A stretch of DNA of 64,000 nucleotides, taken from NCBI GenBank assembly GCA_014904845.1, contig MU119242.1, positions 266,160 to 330,159 on the forward strand. The letters run 5' to 3'. A program made the position numbers and the translations under genes. Of the stretch, positions 11,259-23,794 are shown in pieces. Each line of letters opens with the position of its first letter. Within the stretch, counting starts at the first letter, position 1. Below the pieces are notes generated by a model. The model was not told the DNA's origin, did no database searches, and saw only the letters and a program-made list of their open reading frames with translations. Origin of the DNA: Acephala macrosclerotiorum. Its lineage: Eukaryota; Ascomycota; Leotiomycetes; Helotiales; Mollisiaceae.

Positions 11259-13556
11259 TTACAAGGCAAAGACCGCGAACAAAACACCGGCAGCGATGCT
11301 ACCGAATGTCATCACGTTGCGGGTCGAGCCTGAGGTGGTTTGGGTGGATGGTGTGGCAGAAGCCTTGACCGTTCCATTGGCGGTACTAGAAGCAGACACC
11401 TTGAGTGTGGAGCTAGCTGGGATGGCCAGGGTGGTGGATCCAGCAGCAACGGTAGCTGGTGCGGTACCGGCAACGAGCTCTGCTGAGGCAGTTGATGAGC
11501 CAGTCACAGTCGTGAAGATAACTTGAGGAACAGTGACAGCGGTGCTGATGACGGTGGTGGACGATGAAGATGGGATGACAGAACCAGCCGAGATGCCAGT
11601 GGTCTCGGTGCAGGGCACAACCAAGGTGGTGTAAACCTGAACCGTAGTAACTGGGACCGAAGAAATGGTCGCAGCAACGGCGGTAGTGGACAGAGCAGTA
11701 GAAGCAGCAGTAACGATAGCCGGGTTTCCAGAAACGTAAGCAGCGCAGATACCTTGGAAGTAAGTCTGAGCGCTCGCGATCTCATCATCAGAAGCTCCGT
11801 GGGCAGACAAGCAGGAGAAAACGTTGGCGACGAAGGTTGCGGATGGGCAGTAGCAGTCAGCATCTGTGTTGGATGAGCATCCCTCAGAGAACAACCAGGT
11901 GTTGAGGCAGGATGGGAGGACGTCTGGGCAAGGGGCAGTGGTAACTGGTGCGGAAGATGAAGTGGTTCCAGCGGGGGCGGAGGCAATTCCTGCGGCTGAG
12001 GTGGTGGAGGAGCCGGCTTCGCATTTGGTGCAGACGGTCTTGGTGGTGGTGATCTCGATGGTTGAGGTGGTGATTCCGGTCTCGAGGGATGTGGTGCCGC
12101 CGGTGACGTGGGGAATGGTGCTGGTCTCAGTGCTGGTGGTTCCGGCGGAGGTGTGGATGATGGTGCTGCTTTCGATGCTGGTTGAGCCTCCAGTGATGTG
12201 GGTCAAGGTGACTGGGCAGACAGTTGTGCTGGTCTCAACGACAACAGTGGTGATGACCTCGGATTCGGCTGGAGCAGTGGTGCTAGCAACTGAAGTAGAA
12301 ACGGCTGAAGAAACAGCTGGGCTGGATTTGATGCCAACAGCGCTCGAGGTGGTAGACTCGATGGCAGCAGAGCTGGTAGAGGCAACCTGGGTCTCAGAAA
12401 CAGGGCAGATAGTGGTGGAAACAGCGACAGAGACAGTGGTCAAAACAGTAGAGCGGGCAGGGCAGTTTGTGACAGTCTCAGCGCATGAGATGATTGTCGA
12501 CACGAAAGTAGTGAAGATGGTCGATGTGGTGAGAAGAGGTGTCGTAGCTGGCGATGAAACAGCAGAAGTGGTCTCGACAGAGCTAGAGACTGAAGTAGTC
12601 TCAACAACAGAGCTTGATGAAGCTACAGCAGAGCTCGAGGCGGAGCTGGTGAGCCCAATAGCAGAGCTGGTCGTAGACTTAATAACGATGCTGGAGCTGG
12701 AGGCGACACCGGTGCTTGTGGCAACGCTCTCTGTGGGCTTCGTCTTGGTGATCAAAGTGCTAGACTCAGCAGTTGAGGTCTCCTTGGTGACGGAAGCCTT
12801 GGTTGTGGTAGCAAGAGTCGTAGCAGAGCTCGTGGCCTGGGTGGTGCTTGAACGAACAACAGTGCTTGAAGCGCTGGAGCAATCGTAGCTGATGGAGTGG
12901 AAACCAACGCTGCAAGAGGTCTTGGAAATTGCGGCGCTGGAGGTTTGGGATGGGTAGACAACAGTGACACTGGTGGCACCTCCGCACTGGCTGTTCTTGA
13001 TGACAGATCCGCTGGCGCTGCAAGAAGACTTTTGCTTGCAAACAGATCCATCAGCCATGCCGTAGTGGAACTCGAGGTCGCAGTCGAACTCGGTGGAGAC
13101 CTGGAACTCGGAGACAGAGAAACCAGAGACGCCGGAAGATGAACCAATACCGAAGCTGGAGCAGCTGGAGGTATCAGTGTGGGCGACACCAGTAGCACAC
13201 TTGCTCTGTTGATTGTTAGAGATAGTTCTATCGAATATCATGCTCATCATACCTGGAAATCACGACCGCTCAAGAGGTCACGCTTGGCGAAGGAGCTTTG
13301 GCAAGTGAAACCTGCGAACTCGAAGCCACCATAGCTGGAGAAGTCTCCAATGCTGAGAGAGCCCCAGTCGAAGCCGGTAGATTGTTGGCTGTTACACTCG
13401 TTGTTTGTGTTGGATGGGCAAGAGAAAGCGGAGGCATCGGAAAATCCCTGAATACGATCAGCATGTGAACTCTTTCCCCAGATCCTCGGTACATACAGCA
13501 GATGCCAACTGAACAGTGGTTGCCAAAGCGGCGATGGTTGAAAGTGTGGTCCTCAT
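11259..13556 (-). CDS. GPI-anchored CFEM-domain cell-wall protein, Ser/Thr-rich
   Basis: Three exons, 13556-13497, 13447-13253 and 13205-11259, give about 733 residues. Both introns have GTATG donors and CAG acceptors and are phase 0. The first 20 residues (MRTTLSTIAALATTVQLASA) form a clean signal peptide. A Cys-containing N-terminal part follows (CPSNTNNECNSQQ, GGFEFAGFTCQ). A very long Ser/Thr/Val-rich, probably O-mannosylated stalk has short imperfect repeats near TGGTTSLET. A CFEM module lies at about residues 505-570 (LPSCLNTWLFSEGC, DADCYC, GICAAYV). The C-terminus NVMTFGSIAAGVLFAVFAL is a GPI-attachment signal. CFEM proteins sit in the wall or membrane; some bind haem iron and some act in plant interaction. 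The Asp before CYC is kept. I count seven Cys instead of the usual eight: the Cys expected after FSCLSA is replaced. Confidence 0.9.
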
Positions 13557-16500
13557 TTTGAATGTACGGCAGAAACTGACTGCAGATCAACGAAAGTCTT
13601 GCGGAGAGAATATAATGCGGTTTGAGTCTTGGAGATCGATATGAGATAGCGAGTGTCTGTATGCTAGTTTGTTGATTGGTATGAAAAACAAGAAAAGAGA
13701 TAGAGAAGCAAAGGAAGCGAATGACCTTGCAACTCCAAAAGGATGAATTCTAATTAAGTAGAGAGAAAGAAGATCTTGAGGGATAGAGAGGAAAGGAAAG
13801 TCCCAACTGGCGGATCTCAGGATACATTATATCTTTGGCCATCGTTGGCTGTCGGAGACCACGGCCTTTCACAGCCTCCTCTCCTGTCGTCCCATGTCGG
13901 CCAGTGAGAGACACCATTCCGTGCGAGCAGGGAGACAGGGGCACCCCATTAGGAAAGGCCCAAAGTTGCTGAGGCCCCGTGCCTGGGACCCTTGCGTTTG
14001 TCGCGCGCGTTAGCAAAGAAGAGGGGAGTCAAGGTCGGCAAAGCGGTGGTGCTGTCGATGGAGATGCTGAGAAGAGCTTACGGCGATGGGGGACGGTGTC
14101 CAGGGGAAGCCAAGCGTGTGGCTGAGGAGGCTCGAGATGCCCCCAGGTGAAACATGCAGAAACCAACGCCAAGAGAACAAGCCCCAACCTGCGAACTAAT
14201 GCAGGTACAGCAGTTGGCGCCCTTATAACGCCATCCTTATAACCCAGGAGTCGCTGAACCCCAGTTCCTGATGCCTGCACATCGCCCGATTCCGAGCGAT
14301 TTGTCTCCATTTGTCTCCCGATTCTGGCCAAAGCTTTGAGACCCAGATCGATTTGGGGACGGCGCTTCCTCGATGTGATGAAGAGAGACGGAAGAGCTCT
14401 CATGCAGATGCATCAGCCCGAGCGCAAATGCGCCGGGAATTGGAAGAGTTCGAGAGTCGAGCTGCTCTCAGACCCCGAGATCTTTGTGAATACTAGTAGA
14501 GTGCTCTCAAGATTGAGCCCTCAAATGGCGGTGGAGGATCTGATGGCCAGCTGTCCGTATTGAGGATCGCTACCTGAGTCAACTCGTCAAGCGCATCGCA
14601 GGGAAGATTATGGTGTTGTTTTTAGAACTGGACTAGAACTGACCTGGACTGGCCCGTGGCTGCTGGAAGCGAGCATCTTGGCGTCTCCCTCACTCCCTTT
14701 TTCGGGACGGGCGGTTGTCGATAACGGCGCCTCGTTGGGCCACCATTGGTGGGAGAGAACGTTTCAAGATGCCACCGAATCACATCCAACAATTGATTCT
14801 TGTGACAAACACCGCAAAACGCGGCCTCATCAAAGAATCGCCCATTCGTCTAGAACCTCTCAATTCTCTGCCAGACATATTTGCGATTCTCGAGCATCAA
14901 TGAATCGGAGCACGCGGAGGACATCGATTGAAGGTTAATAGAATTAAACAATAGTCTCTCCACTTTGCCTGCTATCGTAAGAAAGAGGTCCAAACCTCAA
15001 TGTCTCTCGGTTACCGAGATCGTACCTCGGATAGCTCTCGCATGCCACTCTTCGATCACGGACATCGCGGATGAACAGTCCAAGAACCAGACTCAGCGGT
15101 CCAAGCAGCAAGTTCAACCGCACATCACCCAATTCCATCTATCCAGTTGTCTCAAACCTCCAAAACAGGCAACTCTTTCAAATGAGCCCTCATTTCCCTC
15201 TCTTTCCATCTGCCCATAACCGGAAGTAAACCCACAAGATCTCCACGTCATCCACAGATCTCCCTCAAGGTTACCGTTCACGCATAAAGGCTGTTCTGCG
15301 GGTTGGAGACCCAAATGCGTGATAATCAGGGGAAAGAGCCCATCGGCGTGCAGATACGAATGCAGGAACCAGCTCGCCCCTTGAGGTTCCAGGAAGGAGA
15401 AGGAGAAGCGTTCCTGGATTTTTTTGGTCTGTGCTGTTCTCTAGAAGGAAAGTTTAACACCGAAGCTCCGAGGCCACTGGTTGGAATCCGCGTAGCACGT
15501 TGTTTGCAACTGCAGCTCTTTTTCGGCTGGTGCTGTTTGCTGTCTGTTGGAGGCACCCAATCATCCCCATACTCTCGTGTCTATTTCTACGTCTCGTATC
15601 CTCGTATAGACCTGACTGCATTGTTGCGCTAATCTGGATGTAAAGACCCTACTCTACAGCTCCAACTACAACTCTAGGCGTTCTCGACTCTCCTGGTGCT
15701 GTTTCTCGTAAAGAAAAAGTCAGAATGCCATCCACATGAAACAAACCAACAAACAGCCATCCCGCACGCCTCTGTACGAGTCGAACGGAAAACGCATGTG
15801 GTGGCTTTCAACCGCTGCGGGGAAACACCGTGAAACGATCGTGTTTTTTTGCACTGCCCCCAAGCCTCCTTTTTCTCCTGCAGCCTTCCCGCTTTGCCGA
15901 GATCTGCTCTTGGGATAAAAATGTGCATGCCGTGCATGGATCCCAATCTGGACATCATATGCATAAACTTAATATCCGAAGAACTACCAGAACCTACTTT
16001 TATCCTGGGTTGATGCTGGTTATGCGATGCATTGAGAGAAACGGAGTTGAGATGAACGTTTCTTCCCCACTTGCATGAATAAACATGTTCTGGCATAAAT
16101 AAACATAAGAGGCCGAGTTGAAGTTCGATAGCTGAATGAACGTCATTCTTCATTTGAATGTGAGGGAAGGGCCTTGAGGGGATCGATGATCGGCTTCATG
16201 CCTCAAGAGAAAAACTCCGAGTTCATGCCTTCGTGCTGGGTTCCTGAGGGAGATTGTGCGGGGTGAGAGGGGTCGAGGCTGTGTTTTTCTCGTCGGTTGA
16301 GGATGGAGATGTGAGTTTGGCATCATGCTCGATGAGATGATAAGATATGGATGGATGGGAAGATACGAGGTGGGTAGAAGAGCCGTGAAACGCGAGCCGG
16401 TTCATGCGATGAGGGAAGGAGGTCGAAGTGTCAAGTGAAGTTTCACGTGATTGATTGATTTCCTTGGAATGTTGGATGGTCCGCTCTTCTGATCAATGCA

Positions 16501-17010
16501 GTGTTGTTCTCGAATGCGGCTGAATTTTTGGAAGTCTTCCTTGCTGTTCTCATAATGTTGTTGTGTTCCCTCCTTTATTTATTTATTTATTTATTTATTT
16601 TCATTGTTTGGCGGAAAGTCCGACGTTCCCTTCGTTTCGCGGCTTCCTATTTCGGTTCGTTCGTCATCGCGAACGACACTTGCAAGTTGCATCCATACTC
16701 TCAAGAGGTGCATACCGTTGAGATAAGCGTCTGATTTTTTTCATTCTCCAGTATCCTATCCCAATGGATTTTGTTATCACTTGTCGTTGCCATCACCAGC
16801 TCTCAGTTTGAGAAGGCAGCCACGTAATTGATCCCAGGCATCAACATCTTGCTTGACCTCTAGCATCATCAATTGCTCTCAGCATCCCACCTATCTCATG
16901 CACATAAATGCCAAGCATATCCTATCCTCTACCATAATTGCGAGAACAATCATTTCACTCTCATCGTGTCATTTGAATCATTCAATTAGATACACTTCAA
17001 ACTCCTCAAA
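13557..17010. other. Long intergenic region without a supportable gene
   Basis: About 3.4 kb. The first part should hold the promoter of the CFEM gene. Frames at 13750-14403, 14311-14938, 15303-15632 and 15674-16153 overlap on both strands, lack family features, and are not linked by plausible splice sites. Confidence 0.45.
16574..16601. repeat. TTTA microsatellite
   Basis: About seven tandem TTTA units in an intergenic position upstream of the acetyltransferase gene. Simple-sequence repeat; no function implied. Confidence 0.85.
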
Positions 17011-17724
17011 ATGGCCACCCCACCAGAAGAATTCACACTCCTCCCCCTTGACCCCCAAGCCGATGCCCGCGAGATCCTCCGCATACATTACCAAGTCTAC
17101 CTCTCCGACCCCATGCACTCCTCCCTATCCCCCACCCTCCAAACCCAATCACAATACACCACCCCCGTCTCCCCACCACCATCACCCGACTCTCCAAACC
17201 CTCCTCCATCTCCGCCAAACTCGTTCTGACCTCCTCGCCCCAGACTATCGTCTCTTATATCCTATTCAACCCCCCATCTCCAGATACAAGATCAGAAGAA
17301 GAGAAAAACAAAGAGATGAGAGAAGAGATTGAGAAACGGCATGAAGGGGATCAGGTGGAGAGGGTGTATAGACTTAAGCTTGAGGACCGGAGGGCGAATG
17401 AGAGGTTTCTTGGGGAGGGGTATGAGGGGAGGTGGTGGGAGCTTGCTGCTCTTGTTACGGATGCGGATTATCAGCGAAAAGGGCTAGGGAGTCGGTTGGT
17501 TGAGTGGGGGTTGGGGAAAGGTTGAAGAGGATATCAAGCGCAGGAATGAGGAGGGAGAGGGAGAGGAAAAGATTGAGGGCTGTTATTTGGTTGCTAGTCC
17601 GCAGGGAGCGAGGACGTATGAGAAGGCTGGTTTTGTGAAGGTGGGAGAAAGAGAGTTGGAGTTGGATGAGGGGGAGGGGGAGGGGAAGTATATGCACGCT
17701 TGGTTTGTGAGGAGGTTTGAGTAA
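17011..17724 (+). pseudogene. GNAT-family N-acetyltransferase, broken by two indels
   Basis: The protein can be followed through three frames. It starts MATPPEEFTLLPLDPQ at 17011. It moves frame at about 17159-17166, in a run of C, into SKPSSISAKLVLTSSPQTIV, then through an EEEKNKEMREEIEKR segment. It has the acetyl-CoA loop DADYQRKGLGSRLVEWGLGK, and shifts again at about 17506-17521, in runs of G and A, to end YEKAGFVKVGERELEL and AWFVRRFE. Q/R-x2-G-x-G/A is the acetyl-CoA binding signature of GNAT enzymes. The first shift looks like two extra C and the second like one extra base. A GT-AG intron (about 17167-17243) could bypass the first shift but would delete protein-like sequence. This is either a young pseudogene or a site of sequencing error in homopolymers. 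Substrate unknown. Confidence 0.7.
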
Positions 17725-18064
17725 ACCGAAGTAAGGAAAGGAGGTGGTTCTTCTCAAGTTTGATTCAGAAGTTGGTGATATTATTGTTGGTCTATCTCAG
17801 AATCCGGATCTCTTGAGGTTATTCTGTTCATCATTGCATCATCATTAGAAAATCTCAGTCTTTCAACTCAACCGAGGAGCTCTAGTTAACCTGATTCAGA
17901 TCTCAATTTCCCCATTGCTCTAAAATATGCTTTCTCATCACCGCCGCAGCTTCCTAAGCCTCGATGTTCAACATTGAGTTAGAGTCGACAGAAAACAGGA
18001 TGTTGTGGTTTACTCAGTCCACATACAGATAGCAGCTATCGCAGAATATTTTGTCTGGTGGATC

Positions 18065-19078
18065 CTACGGAATCTTATCCTCTTCAGCCTTTTCGCCCTT
18101 TTCTGCTGTTGTTTTGTCTATTTGATGATCTCCGGCATCTGTATTTGGTGCCGGTGCGCTGTCTTGTTCTTGGTCCTTCGAGACATTATTTTGACTTGTG
18201 TTTTCTTGCATCTGTTGATTACTTTTTGAAGCGTTTTCTGTCTCAGGCTTAGGTTTCGATCCATGAACCAGATAAGAAAGGATCTTTCGTAGTGCTCCGG
18301 CATCATCAGACTTCTTGCCCAAACCACTGAAGGGAGAGCGATGTGCCAGTACCAAAAGCGCTTTAAAGAGTTCGCATCATTTCCTGCTGCACCAACTGCA
18401 TGGATTTAGTTAGCAATCACCTCCATCTTTTTTCCTTCTTTCCCCCAAACTTGCCATTCTCGCGAAAAAGTTTGAGCATATGGCATAAATTATTCATTGT
18501 AATGTTATTGATACCCAAAATCTCCTTCGCCAAACTTTGTATATCAAGTATATATGCTGAATTCGATTTGACACCTAGCATGTCTAGAAACTCATGCATT
18601 TCTCTCTTTCAGGTTCTTTATCTATTACCTCGAGGAATTTGAACATTTTGCGGTCGGAATAGACGACGAGAGAGAAGCTCCGACGTTCGATGATGGTGTT
18701 CAGAATGTTGGTGATATCTTCGTATTATACCTCTTCGCTTGTCCCAAATTGCAACCTCTCCGTTTCTTTGCCTTTTCTGCTCTTCGATAAACCGATATAG
18801 AAATTCCGTGTCGAGATGGAATTCTTCGTAGTAGCTACCGTGAGTGCTTCCCCCCTTTCTAGTTTGTGCAGAAGAGTGCAGATGTCTGTCAGATCAAGGA
18901 CAGAGACTCCAAACTCGAAAGATGGCCTTAGTTTCGTTATCATGCCTTCGTATGAGAAATGGATGGCGATGATGAGGTGGTCGCGGATGCCGCAACTGTC
19001 GAAGCCAAATAGGAAGCGAAGGATGTCGGCGTAGCTAGCCTCACCGGTTTTATCGGATAGCATTCTCCGGAAGGACAC
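18065..19078 (-). pseudogene. Unknown gene, decayed
   Basis: Protein-like frames follow each other on the minus strand. A 117-codon frame (from 19078, SYADILRFLFGFDSCGIRD) runs to an in-frame TAA at about 18725 and then continues in the same frame as YEDITNILNTIIERRSFSLV. A frameshift near 18600 leads to HEFLDMLGVKSNSAYILDI (18417-18599). Further down is an acidic, Gln/Lys-rich tail from 18355 (SDDAGALRKILSYLVHG). The TAA sits in GTATAATAC, where CAA to TAA would be a RIP-type change. I do not recognise the family. Another frame at 19254-19625 may be an upstream part of the same gene, but no link can be shown. Confidence 0.4.
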
Positions 19079-20369
19079 GGTGATGAGATTTAGAGATCGT
19101 GCGGAAGTAGTGCGAGGGTGAGATTTGAAGTGCTAAGTGATTAGAGATGGGATTGAAGTAAAGCGCGGGGTGCAAATGAGAGGTAGAAGAAGTACGCTAA
19201 AAGTGGACATTCCCGGATTTTAACCTCAACGGCAAGTGAGTCACTCCGCTGGCCTAATTTGGAAAGGAAATAGCTTTGATGTGACAAGACCGAGCATCAA
19301 GTCTGGAAAGGAGCAGAAGGCTAGGGTGGGAAAAGCTAGGATGGGAAGTGGTGAAGTGCATGTGGAGTGTCCTTCCTCGACTAACATGTTCGCTTAATTC
19401 CCATCGAGGAAGGGCGGAGACATAAAGGATACTTTCTGCTGTACTTTCAAAGATGATACACAGAATTTGCATATCTTCTATCTCTGGAGACCCTTCGTCG
19501 CGCATCCTTCCCAAGTGGGCGCCGTCCATCGAAATTCCTGAGCATGGAATATCAAACGCGTGTGAGAACCACACCTCAGGCTGCAATTCGTCAAGACGAC
19601 AGGAAGATCGCTCTGGATAGACGCCATGGTTTAGAAGAGACGGTGCTGCCTCTACTAAAGCATATAGATAGCATTACACTGCTGGATTCATTTGGCCGTC
19701 CATAGTAGGAGATATCGCTCCTTACTCATATGCCATCAAACATGGCCTCCAGCGTTGTAGCTGCACTTCAAGTGACTTTTCGGACCTGCCTATCTTTGAC
19801 CACAGATTCTGATGTCTCAAAAGCATCTTCATCGTCTTTGGCCACCCAATTTCAAGGTAATAAGTAGACATGCTGGTAGTAAAACAGCGTAAATGATGAA
19901 GCTGATTCAATATCCTATTGTCCCAGCAAACAACAAACATCACTCAACCCTTCAACTCTGTCTTGTCACCCAAATCACACAGATCGGCCATATCCCGGCT
20001 TCACAAACGTCCGTATAAGTTTAAATACGTGAAAATTTGTCAGTTTAGGAAGCATTCTCTCTGTCGGGAACGATAGATAGGAAGATTCCTGGACATTGTA
20101 TTATATTATATTTTTTTCTAAATTTTTTGACTTTGTAAGTGCCGAAAGAGAGCAAAGGGGGAAGCGAGCCTGCTGCTCGCCACGAGGATGGGCCGGTGGA
20201 TGATGCCGTGTATAAGGTCTTAGTCTGACTTTCATATGCTAGTCCTACGTCTGCTCAGTATCATTTGTATGGGGAGATGTGGTTCCGGAAGACTGCCAGT
20301 GACAATATGGCAGAATCCAAGTAGCTATGCGCAACGATATCTCCGTACTGTACATTCAAAGCTTCGGCG

Positions 20370-22244
20370 ACCCATTACCCTGCCACTCCATTTTCCTTGG
20401 CTAACTTCTCTGGATCTTCCCACCGACAGTCTTTGGCAAGAATTCGCCGTCCACAGATTAAATCTTCCTCGGGTACCCATAAGGTACAGAATTCGCTTCG
20501 CAGAATTCTTGAAGCTCTTTTCTAAGCGCAACTTGATCGACCTTCTCATCCTCAATTGCCAGCACATCAAATGCCTTGACAACCTCTTCTCGTGCGAGAT
20601 CGGGTGAGGAGATGATAGCGGACTCTGCTACCATGGAGTGTGATTTGAATGTGGATTCGACTTCGAACGGACCTGAAAGGTATCAATTTTGATTCGAGAG
20701 TATAGTTTTGTACTTGGGGAACGTACCAATGGGATAGCCAGAAGAATTGATGACATCGTCTACGCGTCCCACAAAACAAAAATATCTATCGTCATCCTGC
20801 TTCGCCTTATCACTGGTAAGATAATACGTTCTCTTCTCTCCGCTGTGAATAAACGACTTCTCTCGCTGGTGAGTGTATCATCATCATTTATATACCCGTT
20901 GAAGAGACCAAAAGAAGTCAACTTTGCTAGGATAGTTACTGATCAATAACGCTATTTCACCATCTTCCCCTGGGGGCGGTTTCAAGCCTTCAGAATCAAT
21001 GAACTTCAGAGGTAGGGTTTCCCATAGAACCAGGACGGATTGAATACTGGGGAAATTGGCACAAATTAGCACTGTTTCTGTCCGCCCATAGCCGTCATGA
21101 ATTTCCAGCCCAGTGAGAGCTTGCCATTGTATAATTACTTCGTCGTTGAGTGCTTCCCCCCAAGATGTGCAGTGCGAAAGTGCTAAGGGAGGATAGTCCA
21201 TATAATGAGGCTGCAGTTGTCGAAGAACGAGTTGGCGGTATGCGAGGGGAGGTGCGCAGAGCGTGGTAATTGGGTATGTGCTGAGAATTCTTAGGAGGCA
21301 TTTTGGGTTGAAGGGTAGGCGATCGTCGTGGATGAAGAGTGTTGCGCCGCTGTTCTAGGCTCCGAAGAAGGACCAGACTGCTTTCCCCCAACCTTGTGGT
21401 TTCTCATAGTTAGTCTGTGTTTGTACTTGCCAAGTTTTGATGCTCTTACCTTGCTCTGCGGTATTCCAGAATAGGTTTCCAGGAGAGAGCTGGTGCCAAT
21501 GTTTGCCCGCCGTTGCAAGAGCTGTTCATATCAGTAGCCGTAAAGTAGATTTGTGTTTTCCTTACCTAATGGATACGAAACCTGGCTATGCTGTACTATC
21601 TTCGGAGGTCCTGTTGTGCCAGATGTAAGATAGACCAAAGAAGGAGAGGTTCGATTCCTCTTCGCCTAGGTGACGGGAGCATTGGTTTCACTTTGCTCCA
21701 GAGCCGAGTAAAAGGAGACAACGCCAGGATTCGGAACGTCTCCAACTTGGAGAATGACTCAGATAGTTGGACATTGATCCCGCACTGATAGAAATTTTCG
21801 AATGCTCGTTCCGTTTCAGACGAACGTGCTAGCTTTACTCTTGTTGCATTTGTACAAAATATCCTTAAGAGTCAGTAACGTTGTCCCTGGTAAGATAACG
21901 ATGCCAGAGCGTATTGCTACGGTTGCGATCTCCCACCTATGAAGCTTAGTCAGTATCTCGTGCTTTGAAGCTTTAGAAAAATTTTTCTTTTACCAAGCTG
22001 GTATTCTTGGAAGTATCATGATCATCATCTCTTCTTTGACACCTAGTTTCTCAAGTAAGAAAGCAGTTCTTTTCGATTGGCGTGAGAAGTTTTTGAATGT
22101 CAATGACTGAGCTCCTGATTCGTCTTGTGATGCCCAATATATCGCTTTCAAATTTTCTTGCTCAGCTACCCGGTAGTCAACAACATCAATGGCGAAGTTG
22201 AACTTGTCCGGCCGCTGGAGCTTCTGCTGATGGAAATGAGCCAT
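20370..22244 (-). pseudogene. Acyl-CoA synthetase (AMP-forming, medium-chain type), decayed
   Basis: Read on the minus strand from about 22244 (MAHFHQQKLQRPDKFNFAID), most of an ANL-superfamily acyl-CoA synthetase can be traced. An intron at about 22015-21935 has a GACTAAG-type branch site and leads into WEIATVAIRSG. The ATP-binding loop YLTSGTTGPPK lies near 21620-21660. The adenylate motif DGYGRTETVLICANF lies near 21080, and GRVDDVINSSGYPIG near 20740. A C-terminal lobe SAIISSPDLAREEVVKAF lies near 20600. The frame is broken several times, with in-frame stops in T*AKR (TAG), PRKI*SV (TAA) and IQRS*PR (TAG) and frame jumps near 21720 and 20990. Living relatives activate fatty or aromatic acids to CoA esters. 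Its position between other broken or metabolic genes suggests a lost pathway. Confidence 0.75.
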
Positions 22245-22924
22245 GGTTGGCAAACGGTTGGGTCTCTTGGGTAGAAAAGAAGAGAATGGCTAGGACTCTG
22301 GAGGGCACTGAGTTTGGCTGATTGAATAGATAACGCTATCGCAAGACGACGTGAAATTGTTAACATCCAACTCAGCCCAATCAAGATAATCTTGAGGTTG
22401 ATATGATAGTGGAATGTGTCCGAGATTGAAATAAGGAGTTAAAGGTAAGACCGAGTAGGTTAGGGATACTTGTACCCCATATTGCGCCTCGGTGGAGAAC
22501 TGCAATTTGTCAATCTCATGGAGACAGAGAGACTGGAGTGTTGGTACGAACTTTTGCTGCCGAGGTTCGAGAGCAGCCCTTGTGGATGATCAAGAATAGG
22601 GGCCCTTGCCAAGATCAGGACGAATCAAATCGGCGCCAGCAACTTGCTGGCAAATGCGACGCAGTCTGAGGTAAGCAACACTCGAAGTTGCAGCCAGCAA
22701 TGGAGAAATCGATCGGTTGTATACATCTCTTGAACTTCGTTAGCGTTATCGAATCGGTAAGATGCGCACAAAAAGTAAAAGTCTAATAGATGACTTATTG
22801 GGTGGGGTTGAGAGTATCTCCGCAGTAAAACAAATGCAAAGACCTGCTATCAGAGTCCAACTAGGATGACTGGATCAACAGACTGACATTTGGTTTGCCT
22901 TCCGTTTTCGAAAGTACCAGCCTT

Positions 22925-23614
22925 CTACGGAATGATGCCCTCAGCGTCTCTGCTAGCATACTGCACAATATACGCAACCTTCTCCTTAGCTTCCTTCCCA
23001 GCGATGTGCTCAATCAACCACAGACTGCCATCCATACCACAACTTACGCCTCCACATGTGATGGTCCTCAGTCCTTTGTCCTCGTCAACCTTGTTGACCA
23101 CAAATCTTTCCTCTAAGACTTTCGTCCCCTTCAAGTTTCCTGCCTTAGCATTCACCTCCAAAATCTCCCTCATCTTGCCGTAATAGCTGGGGTGAGTTGT
23201 CGCTTGTAGCCCATCCAAAACACCGGCTTCAGCGAGGAGTAGAGAGCCAGTGCAAACACTCATCAACACCCGCTGTCGCCCCTCTTTCTTTGGCAGACCG
23301 ACAAACGCCTTAATCAGCTCCAATGGCTCAGTCTTTCCCTCTAGAACTCCAGGAGATCCTCCGCCAGGTATAATCAAAACATCGTATTCTGCGAGCTTTT
23401 CATAAGCTTCGGAAATAGAGATGTCTCGTTTGATCTTGAGAGTCTGATTTGTGGTTGTGATTTCAGAAACGGCGGTTATTGTGGGCGTGAAGACTTTGGT
23501 ATTGGTGGAAGGGAAGATGGCGTGAGAGAGAATTTCGAGAGGGCCTGTGAGGTCGAGCGTGTCGAGGCCGGGGTGCATGTGGTAAAGGACTTTGAGGGTC
23601 TGCGGAGTCGACAT
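22925..23614 (-). CDS. DJ-1/PfpI superfamily protein (isonitrile hydratase-like)
   Basis: A single-exon frame of 229 residues with ATG at 23612-23614 and TAG at 22925-22927. The protein has the DJ-1/PfpI fold markers: DLTGPLEILSHAIF, DVLIIPGGGSPGV, and the nucleophile elbow VLMSVCTGSLLLAEAGVLDG with Cys near residue 120. TTHPSYYG follows, with His about 20 residues later, and then TCGGVSCGMDGSLWLIE. This is the ThiJ/PfpI, GATase1-like group that includes bacterial isonitrile hydratase and many fungal proteins of unknown substrate. It is intact although its neighbours on both sides are decayed, so it is likely under selection or only recently exposed. The substrate cannot be read from sequence. 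A link to the nearby reductase is a guess. Confidence 0.9.
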   Translation of the reverse strand: MSTPQTLKVLYHMHPGLDTLDLTGPLEILSHAIFPSTNTKVFTPTITAVSEITTTNQTLKIKRDISISEAYEKLAEYDVLIIPGGGSPGVLEGKTEPLELIKAFVGLPKKEGRQRVLMSVCTGSLLLAEAGVLDGLQATTHPSYYGKMREILEVNAKAGNLKGTKVLEERFVVNKVDEDKGLRTITCGGVSCGMDGSLWLIEHIAGKEAKEKVAYIVQYASRDAEGIIP

Positions 23615-23794
23615 TGTTCGTTCGCTTTCTGGACTTGGACAGGAAGAAATTGGAAGGTGAGAAAAGTAGGGACAATGCCGTGGATTATATAAGGACGAGA
23701 CTTTTGATACTCACGTACAGATTGACAGGGAGAAGAGGACTGGTAATCGAAACTCCTTCTAAATGTAGACCGTCTTGGCCTCCTTACCTGTTCT

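Noticed and set aside
11866..12888. Long plus-strand open frame of 340 codons antisense to the CFEM gene
   Set aside because: Its Val/Glu/Thr-rich sequence is the mirror of Ser/Thr codons on the coding strand. It has no domain, and the sense gene is certain.
13750..16153. Several frames of 60-160 codons on both strands
   Set aside because: Overlapping in opposite strands, no motifs, no splice connections, low coding likeness.
21644..21658. GGTTCGATTCC resembling a tRNA B-box
   Set aside because: It lies in the decayed acyl-CoA synthetase next to its ATP-binding loop and has no cloverleaf around it.
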